DNA of 37,744 bases from Saprospiraceae bacterium (lineage in GTDB: Bacteria > Bacteroidota > Bacteroidia > Chitinophagales > Saprospiraceae). Shown here piece after piece: positions 32,545-37,744 of the stretch. How positions within the stretch are numbered: position 1 is the stretch's first letter; every line of letters starts with the position of its first letter. The DNA lies in NCBI GenBank assembly GCA_023268675.1, contig JALQTV010000005.1, positions 1 through 37,744 on the forward strand, in the 5' to 3' direction. Below the pieces are notes generated by a model, which made no database searches, was not told the origin of the DNA, and saw only the letters and a list, made by a program, of their open reading frames with translations. The position numbers and the translations under genes are program-made.

Positions 32545-33726
32545 TCAGAGATTTTCGATGATCATGGCGGCACAGCTACCCGAACGATCACCCAGCACGA
32601 GCATACCCCGTCCGGCTCCCTTGTTTTTCAGGTCTTCCAGCAACCGAACCAGCAATAGTGCGCCATTCGCACCGGCTGGTCTGCCAAAAGCCAGGTTGCC
32701 TCCCCCTGCATTGATTTTTTCCGGAGGAAGAGTCATTTCCTTCTGAAAAGCCAGTGCGATTCCGGCAAAAGGCTCGTCGCAGGTCCACAAGTCTATGTCC
32801 TCCTTCGTCAAGGAAGCTTGTTGCAATGCTTTTTTAGCGACAGCCGGCATCCCTGAGAAAGGGAGCCCGGTAGTACTTTCTTCCAGAGAGTAGGCCAAAA
32901 TACGCGCCAGCGCAGTCCCCTCTTCTCCGGCAGAAGCATCGCCAAGCATCAACATGGCCATCCCATCGACCTCCGAAGCAGTTGTAAAACCACTATGCAC
33001 CGGGGGGAAATGTTCCAGTGAAGTAAAATGCTTTTGAATCAACGGCAAATAGCACTGATACACCTCCCTGGTTAGCAGCGGGGTTTCGCCTTCGGCAAAA
33101 AAATCAGCAGCACCGGACAGTTGATCCTCGGCCAGTAACACCAGTTTGTTTTCATCGTAGAGGTGTTTCAGGAAAGAAACGCCGGAAGAAACGTTTTCCC
33201 GACAGCGCCTGCGAGATGCTTCCGCATATTCAAAAAGTTCGGAAGCAGAAATCTCCCAAAGGTGGGCCTGGAGGTCCGCGGAAAAAACAGCCGGCACATT
33301 GGCAGGCAAAATGGCCAGATCGGGATCATCTGTCCAGGGGCCACGGTCCTGTCCCGGTTCCAGACGGCTTTGCAACTCCATACCACCCGCAATGATGCGC
33401 TGTTGGAAACCTGCTGCAATTTTGGCGGCAGCCAGCCCGATAGCGTCAAGACCACTGAGATCAAAACGGTTGATCTGAATACCTGAAGTGTACAATTGTC
33501 CTGCGTGCAGAAGCCCTGCACGTGCAATATTTTGACCCATATCTCCCAAAGGAGTGGTACAACCGAGAATGAGATCCTGAGCTGGCAAACCTATTGGATT
33601 TCGCTCTGCTATAGTCAACAAACATTGACGGAGCAAGTCCACAGGCCTCAATTCGTAATAAGCACCTCCCTGCCCGCTTTTCGCCAAAGGCGTACGCAAG
33701 GCATCGTAAATGTAAACCGGATTCAT
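32545..33726 (-). CDS. Thiolase-family protein lacking all catalytic residues, probable pseudoenzyme
   Basis: The 393-residue protein aligns end to end, without large gaps, with bacterial acetyl-CoA acyltransferases of the FadA/FadI type: it starts VYIYDALRTPLAKSG and keeps the INRF..SGLDA and GGGNLAFG landmarks. Yet the nucleophilic cysteine (NRFCxSG) is Asp89 (NRFDLSG), the active-site histidine (GHP) is Arg349 (GRP), the C-terminal cysteine (CxGxG) is Gly379, and the oxyanion-hole asparagine (NEAF) is Asp317 (DEPF). Thiolysis is therefore not expected. The frame is open and long, and its fadJ partner is largely intact, so it is more likely a retained structural or binding subunit than a decaying gene. 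Confidence 0.85.
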   Translation of the reverse strand: MNPVYIYDALRTPLAKSGQGGAYYELRPVDLLRQCLLTIAERNPIGLPAQDLILGCTTPLGDMGQNIARAGLLHAGQLYTSGIQINRFDLSGLDAIGLAAAKIAAGFQQRIIAGGMELQSRLEPGQDRGPWTDDPDLAILPANVPAVFSADLQAHLWEISASELFEYAEASRRRCRENVSSGVSFLKHLYDENKLVLLAEDQLSGAADFFAEGETPLLTREVYQCYLPLIQKHFTSLEHFPPVHSGFTTASEVDGMAMLMLGDASAGEEGTALARILAYSLEESTTGLPFSGMPAVAKKALQQASLTKEDIDLWTCDEPFAGIALAFQKEMTLPPEKINAGGGNLAFGRPAGANGALLLVRLLEDLKNKGAGRGMLVLGDRSGSCAAMIIENL

Positions 33727-33788
33727 AGGCTAAGGATATTTGGTCTGAACGCGGGGTTCGTTTGCTTCAAATTTGCAGATAATTATCA

Positions 33789-33874
33789 GGAAAAGCGCAA
33801 CAAAAGACCACTCTTTTCCACTTTTCATCCCGAAAAGCGAAAGTCCGGTAGATTAGCCATGATTCCTTTTCGGG
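33789..33874. promoter_or_regulatory. Cluster of GAAAAG/CTTTTC motifs with a 9-base inverted repeat
   Basis: Between the thiolase-like gene and the small coiled-coil gene lie five copies of GAAAAG or its complement (near 33790, 33813, 33821, 33832, 33866). CCCGAAAAG (33829-33837) and CTTTTCGGG (33866-33874) form a perfect inverted repeat with a 28-base loop; GGAAAAG (33789) and CTTTTCC (33813) form another. These could be operator sites for the divergent genes. Confidence 0.35.
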
Positions 33875-33881
33875 AGAGACT

Positions 33882-33889
33882 TATATTTG
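33882..33889 (+). promoter_or_regulatory. Possible -7 element for the coiled-coil protein gene
   Basis: TATATTTG matches TAnnTTTG and ends 12 bases before the ATG at 33902, implying a very short leader. No TTTG is found 19-20 bases upstream. Confidence 0.4.
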
Positions 33890-33901
33890 CAAATAAAAAT
33901 C

Positions 33902-34234
33902 ATGGCCAGAAAAATAAAATTGACCGTTTTTTCCAGATTCCTCATCGTAATGCTTTTCCTTGGCCCTCTCGCATATATGGGAGCCTCTTACTACAACGGC
34001 GAAGACGGCCTGGCAAACCTTAAAAATTTGTTGGGCATAGAAACTACCTCCGGTACAAATCCAGACAATCAGACCACTACCGAGGAAGACATCCCCGCAG
34101 ATACACCTGTCAGAACAGACGCTGAATTGCTGCGACTGGAACAGGAAAACCTGGCATTGAAAAAGCAATTGCTTTCTAAGGACGAAGAAATATTGCAGCT
34201 GAAAAAAGAAATTGCAGAACTAAAATCACGGTAA
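33902..34234 (+). CDS. Small membrane-anchored coiled-coil protein, unknown function
   Basis: I do not recognise this 110-residue protein. It has a basic N-terminus (MARKIKLTVFSR), one membrane segment (about residues 12-31), an acidic, threonine-rich linker, and a C-terminal coiled coil (about 75-110) with leucines every seventh position in ELLRLEQENLALKKQLL and the following helix. This layout recalls small cell-division or envelope scaffold proteins such as FtsB or FtsL, but the similarity is architectural only. The ATG at 33902 is preferred over an in-frame TTG at 33887. It is flanked by divergent and convergent genes, so it is monocistronic. Confidence 0.7.
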   Translation: MARKIKLTVFSRFLIVMLFLGPLAYMGASYYNGEDGLANLKNLLGIETTSGTNPDNQTTTEEDIPADTPVRTDAELLRLEQENLALKKQLLSKDEEILQLKKEIAELKSR

Positions 34235-34255
34235 TTTTTTGGCCTGGCCACTCCC

Positions 34256-35377
34256 CTACAACAGGTTTTCGTACAAACGCATCAACTGGTCTGTAAGCAA
34301 TTCGCTGTCGAATCGCTGCACATACTGATACCCCTCTTCTATTGCCTGCTTCCTGAAAGTCTCATCGCTCAAAAGGAGGCTTATTCCTGCAGCAATTTCT
34401 TCGCTACTGGCAGGATCCACCAAAACGGAGGAAGGACCCGCTGCCTCAGGCATAGACGATACTTTGGACGAAATTACCGGTGTCTTGCTGTAAAGTGCCT
34501 CTATCACGGGTATTCCAAATCCCTCATAAAAAGAAGGATAGATAAACAAAGAAGCCCGTTGGTACAAAGCCGGAAGTTCGGCGAAGTTGATTTGTACAAA
34601 AAACACCCGGTCACTCAAACCTGCTTTGTGCAGGTATTCCTGTACCGTTTTTTTGTATTGCCTGCCGTTTCCCACCACTACCAGCGGTATCTTTTCAGAC
34701 TCGGGCAATAGTTCCATAGCCTGAACTACCTTCAGAAGGTTTTTCCGGGGAATAATGGACCCCACAAACAACATGAAGGTCTCCGGCAATCGGTATTTTT
34801 GCAGCACTTGAGCAATGGTCCTATCCGATAAATCCTGTTTGAAAGAATCATGACAGGATTGGTAAATGACCTCGATCTTTTCAGGAGCTATGTCGTAATA
34901 ATCGATGATGTCCTCTCGGGTCGATTCACTGATTGCAATGATGCGATCTGCATGTTCGCAGGCATACCTAAATTTCCAATCGTACATTTTCCTGTCAAAA
35001 GTACTGTAGTAACCCGGATATTTCTTAAATACCAGATCGTGTATGGTAACTACCGTTTTGAGCGGTAATTTATCGATGCCAAAAGGAATCTCATGGCTTA
35101 AGCCATGATAAATATCGATCTTGTTTTTGGTGAGTGTTTTTTTTACGCCCAGACTTCGCCAAAAAGGCCTGTCCCAGGTTCCTGGCTGAACGACCTGAAA
35201 CTGGGGGTTGCTGAGAAAAAATTGCGTCTCTGCATGTACCTTTACCCCCGGAGTGTACAAAAAAAGAGGATTCTCCGGATAATGCTCGGCAAAGTTTTTC
35301 ACCAGGGTGCGGCTGTAATTGCCTAGTCCGGTAAAGTTGTTGAACAAACGCTTCGCGTCGAAACCTATCCTCAACAT
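34256..35377 (-). CDS. Glycosyltransferase family 4 (GT-B fold)
   Basis: The 373-residue protein is a typical GT4 enzyme that moves a sugar from a nucleotide sugar to a lipid, glycan or protein acceptor. It starts RIGFDAKRLFNNFTGLGNYSRTL, a donor-fold feature, and has GSIIPRKNL and the Ex7E motif at Glu285-Glu293 (EGFGIPVIEAL), which binds the donor sugar. No membrane segment is seen, so it is cytosolic or peripheral. It is the last gene of a likely iscS / A-type carrier / glycosyltransferase unit, 70 bases after the carrier gene. Substrate and product are unknown. Confidence 0.92.
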   Translation of the reverse strand: MLRIGFDAKRLFNNFTGLGNYSRTLVKNFAEHYPENPLFLYTPGVKVHAETQFFLSNPQFQVVQPGTWDRPFWRSLGVKKTLTKNKIDIYHGLSHEIPFGIDKLPLKTVVTIHDLVFKKYPGYYSTFDRKMYDWKFRYACEHADRIIAISESTREDIIDYYDIAPEKIEVIYQSCHDSFKQDLSDRTIAQVLQKYRLPETFMLFVGSIIPRKNLLKVVQAMELLPESEKIPLVVVGNGRQYKKTVQEYLHKAGLSDRVFFVQINFAELPALYQRASLFIYPSFYEGFGIPVIEALYSKTPVISSKVSSMPEAAGPSSVLVDPASSEEIAAGISLLLSDETFRKQAIEEGYQYVQRFDSELLTDQLMRLYENLL

Positions 35378-35447
35378 TTCCCGGATAATTTCTTGGTAAC
35401 AGGAGCAGTACTCGATTCGTCGTCCATCTCAGTTGTTTTAAGATACC

Positions 35448-35774
35448 TCATACAGAGAAACTTTCTCCGCAGGCACAGGTACGGGAAGCATTGGGATTGT
35501 TGAAATGAAAACCCTTGCCATTCAAACCTTCTGAAAACTCCAGTGTGGTGTTGAAAAGGTAGAGAAAACTTCTAAGGTCTGTCACTACTTTTACCCCGTT
35601 GTCTTCGAATTCCTGGTCATCTTTTTTTAATTCCTGGTCAAAATCCAGGTTATAGGTAAGGCCGGAACAGCCTCCACTGGTCACCGAAACGCGTATGAAA
35701 TAGCTGTCGTCATAACCTTCCGTTGTCCTGATTTCGCTGATCCGCTGTCTGGCACTTTCTGATACGTAAATCAT
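35448..35774 (-). CDS. A-type Fe-S cluster carrier (IscA/ErpA family)
   Basis: A-type carriers take Fe-S clusters from scaffolds to target proteins. The 108-residue protein has the three conserved cysteines: Cys36 (SGGCSGL), Cys100 and Cys102 (CAC near the C terminus). Length and pattern fit IscA, ErpA or SufA; these cannot be told apart from sequence reading alone. It lies 82 bases downstream of a cysteine desulfurase gene on the same strand, which supports a role in cluster assembly. No scaffold (iscU) or chaperone genes are in the window. Confidence 0.92.
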   Translation of the reverse strand: MIYVSESARQRISEIRTTEGYDDSYFIRVSVTSGGCSGLTYNLDFDQELKKDDQEFEDNGVKVVTDLRSFLYLFNTTLEFSEGLNGKGFHFNNPNASRTCACGESFSV

Positions 35775-35856
35775 ACGATGTTAATTTTCTTAATTAAACA
35801 TAAAAACTAAAAAAGAAAAGAACAAGTTCACAGCCAAATTATCTGTGTGGAAAGTT

Positions 35857-37065
35857 TTAGACCATATCCCATCCAAGGCCACGGAGATCCGTTCCCTCCA
35901 AAAACATTTCCCAGAGCGGACTCTGTGACCTGAGTTGATTGACAGCCCCTTCTACGGCAATAGCTGTTGATTCAACTTCTTCTTTTACATTAAATTTCCC
36001 CAAGCTGAAACGGAGAGAAGCTTTTGCCATATTGGAACTATTGCCCATGGCTGCCAGCACATGGGAAGGATCGAGGGATCCGGAGGTACAGGCAGAACCC
36101 GAACTTACCGCAACGGTATTGCCGAGGCGTGCCAGCAGGGCATTGCCGTCGGTAAAGCGAAAAGCCAGATTGCTGACATGAGGCAGTCGGGGCGCACCCC
36201 CGCCATTGACATATACTTCCGGTATTTTATGCAGTAAGCTGCTTTCAAGCTCGTTTCGCCAAAGCTGTAATTGTCGCCCGGTCTCTGCCGCGCTTTTCGC
36301 TGCCAGTTGAGCAGCCGCACCAAGCCCCACAATTCCAGGTACATTCAGGGTTCCCGAGCGCATCCCTTGTTCATGCCCTCCACCGTGGATCTGAGCCGCC
36401 AAGCGTATCGCAGGTCTTCTTTTTTGGACGTAAAGTCCGCCCACTCCTTTTGGACCATACATTTTGTGCCCACTGAAAGCCATCAGATGAATCCCCACCC
36501 CGGCTGGATTTACCTCAATTTTACCCAATGCCTGGGTCGCATCACTCATGCAAAGCACCCCTTTTTCAGCACATATCCTCCCAATAGCATCCATAGGCTG
36601 AATAACCCCCGTCTCGTTATTGGCCCACATGATACACACCAAAATAGTGTCTTCTTCAAGTAATTCAGACAACTGTTCCAAATCAATCAACCCATCCCGG
36701 TCCACCTCTACATAGCTTATCCGGGCTCCTTTTCTCCGCAACCAGTCGCAGGAATCCAGTACAGCCTTGTGCTCAATTCGGGTGGTGATGATGTGTTTGC
36801 CCTTATTTTGATAAGTTTCCCAGACACCTTTTATCGCAAGATTGATAGCTTCGGTGGCTCCGGAAGTGAAGACAATCTCCGCCGGGTCTGCGCCGACCAG
36901 CGAGGCAACCTGCTCCCGGGATGTTTCCACAGCTGCTTCCGCCTGCCAGCCAAAACGATGATGTCTGCTCGCCGCGTTGCCAAAATAAGTAGTAAAATAA
37001 GGGAGCATGGCATCCATTACTTCCGGATCTACCGGTGTAGTCGCACAATAATCCATATAAATCAT
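35857..37065 (-). CDS. iscS: Cysteine desulfurase (IscS/NifS family)
   Basis: This PLP enzyme takes sulfur from cysteine for Fe-S clusters and tRNA thiolation. The 402-residue protein has IYMDYCATTPVDPEV at the start, His99 (TRIEHKAVLDS), the PLP lysine Lys201 (SGHKMYGPKG) and the catalytic loop cysteine Cys326 in SSGSACTSG. This long-loop SSGSACTS form marks group I enzymes (IscS/NifS) rather than SufS. The start ATG at 37065 fits. It probably shares a transcript with the A-type carrier. A weak CACAG/CTGTG hairpin (35830-35848) lies in the gap between them. Confidence 0.94.
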   Translation of the reverse strand: MIYMDYCATTPVDPEVMDAMLPYFTTYFGNAASRHHRFGWQAEAAVETSREQVASLVGADPAEIVFTSGATEAINLAIKGVWETYQNKGKHIITTRIEHKAVLDSCDWLRRKGARISYVEVDRDGLIDLEQLSELLEEDTILVCIMWANNETGVIQPMDAIGRICAEKGVLCMSDATQALGKIEVNPAGVGIHLMAFSGHKMYGPKGVGGLYVQKRRPAIRLAAQIHGGGHEQGMRSGTLNVPGIVGLGAAAQLAAKSAAETGRQLQLWRNELESSLLHKIPEVYVNGGGAPRLPHVSNLAFRFTDGNALLARLGNTVAVSSGSACTSGSLDPSHVLAAMGNSSNMAKASLRFSLGKFNVKEEVESTAIAVEGAVNQLRSQSPLWEMFLEGTDLRGLGWDMV

Positions 37066-37184
37066 GGCATCAAACTATTTTTTTCAGCAAACGTTTAAAA
37101 TTGCATAGGTCTGACAAAGGAGGGTCTTATCGACCAAAAATCAAAAGTATTCTCTTATTTTTAAAGCTCGAAACTTATTTGCCA

Positions 37185-37744
37185 ATGCCAGTACCACCTC
37201 ATTCTTTGTTTTCCAGTTTCCCAACGGTTTCTTTCGAAGCGTGGGAAGCAAAGGTAGCTGCCGAATTGCGCGGGAAGTCTTTCGAGTCGCTGTTTTTCCA
37301 AAACGTACCCGGTTTATCTGCCAGCCCATACATTCACCCCGAACGATTCAGCGGAGAGGCAGCAGGCCCGATAAAGCAGGAAGAACCGGGGAACTCCTGG
37401 AAAATTACCGAAAAAATAACGGTTGATACGCCTCTGATAGCCAATAAAATAGCTCTAGAAGCATTGAATGGTGGTGCAGAAGCACTGATTATCGCCCCTC
37501 CGTCTGTTTGGAAAGCCCAGGATTGGGTGGTCTTCATGGAAGGTATCTTCCCTGAAATGATCCAGTTGCAAGGCGTCTTCAATGGGGAGGCCCCGGATCA
37601 GCATCTGGCAGTTCAGGCCTTTCACCAATTTCTTTCTGACAAATACAATACGCAGCGTTTAGATATTTCCCTTGCCGTTGATGCCCCGGCCTGGTTGCAT
37701 GCAGACATGACCGACAAACTGAAAGCATGCTGCGACAGTATGAG
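37185..37744 (+). CDS. mutA: Methylmalonyl-CoA mutase small subunit, 3' truncated by window edge
   Basis: The reading frame from the ATG at 37185 is open to the window end (186 codons seen). The start resembles the N terminus of the mutase small subunit: FPTVSFEAWEAKVAAELRGKSFESLFFQNVPGL matches the pattern FPPVS..EW...I.KDLKGK..E.L, and ANKIALEALNGGAEALII matches AN..AL.AL..GA. The mutase converts (R)-methylmalonyl-CoA and succinyl-CoA in propionate metabolism; the small subunit has no B12-binding activity and supports the large subunit, expected just downstream. It is divergent from iscS, with 119 bases between. Confidence 0.85.
   Translation, partial: MPVPPHSLFSSFPTVSFEAWEAKVAAELRGKSFESLFFQNVPGLSASPYIHPERFSGEAAGPIKQEEPGNSWKITEKITVDTPLIANKIALEALNGGAEALIIAPPSVWKAQDWVVFMEGIFPEMIQLQGVFNGEAPDQHLAVQAFHQFLSDKYNTQRLDISLAVDAPAWLHADMTDKLKACCDSM

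Noticed and set aside
35378-35447. Tiny 18-codon open frame (MDDESSTAPVTKKLSGKC) on the minus strand just before the glycosyltransferase gene
   Set aside because: Its stop overlaps the glycosyltransferase start, which could mean coupling, but it is too short and has no independent support.

Overview
The window is chromosomal DNA of a Bacteroidota bacterium. Three observations support this: LpxC and FabZ are fused into one protein, most genes have no visible Shine-Dalgarno sequence, and several intergenic regions carry the Bacteroidota promoter pattern (TTTG, 19 bases, TAnnTTTG). The families DUF3667 and DUF6702 and the order alaS / M23 peptidase / MerR regulator fit the same phylum. A Saprospiria-like, light-using aquatic organism is my guess, not something the sequence proves. 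Genes are dense, both strands are used, and I see no insertion sequence, phage gene, rRNA, tRNA or CRISPR array.

Layout. Bases 1-4169 (+): the 3' part of a YceD-family gene, rpmF, ridA, trpS, a fumarylacetoacetate-hydrolase-family gene and metK, ended by a terminator shared with the opposite strand. Bases 4230-10569 (-): an apparent five-gene unit reading alaS, a small membrane protein, a Gfo/Idh/MocA dehydrogenase, a lipoprotein and a polyprenyl-phosphate sugar transferase. Bases 10570-10989: an AT-rich divergent control region with three phased dyads. Bases 10990-13517 (+): an M23 peptidase, a DUF3667 membrane protein and a MerR-type regulator. Bases 13514-17471 (-): lpxD, lpxC/fabZ, lpxA and an orphan ABC ATPase. 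Bases 17598-19906 (+): a degenerate hydroxymethylbilane-synthase-like gene, a HupE/UreJ-like membrane protein, a DUF6702 protein and yidD. Bases 19954-20535 (-): an ECF sigma factor. Bases 20965-24634 (+): uvrA and a fabG-type reductase. Bases 24653-26307: a small winged-helix-like gene (-) divergent from a D-serine-dehydratase/D-threonine-aldolase-family gene (+). Bases 26320-30281 (-): a universal stress protein, then a phototrophy operon (transcribed crtY, blh, rhodopsin). Bases 30403-33726 (-): a thiolase-like gene followed by a FadJ-type multifunctional beta-oxidation gene. Bases 33902-37065: a small membrane coiled-coil protein (+), then iscS, an A-type Fe-S carrier and a glycosyltransferase (-). 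The window ends inside a methylmalonyl-CoA mutase small-subunit gene (+).

How the genes work together. crtY makes beta-carotene, blh cleaves it to retinal, and the rhodopsin uses retinal to pump protons out; together they are a compact light-harvesting module. lpxD, lpxC/fabZ and lpxA cover early lipid A synthesis and a fatty-acid dehydration step. The sugar transferase, dehydrogenase, lipoprotein and glycosyltransferase point to surface polysaccharide. The fad pair and mutA point to acyl-CoA and propionyl-CoA use.

The most unusual findings are two apparent pseudoenzymes. The thiolase-like protein has lost all three residues that do chemistry in thiolases, yet is kept next to a largely intact FadJ partner. 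The HemC-like protein has lost both the catalytic aspartate and the cofactor-binding cysteine. The rhodopsin is also notable: it has a glycine at the position that opens the carotenoid-binding fenestration in xanthorhodopsin-type pumps. All family assignments come from reading motifs by eye; no database search was run.
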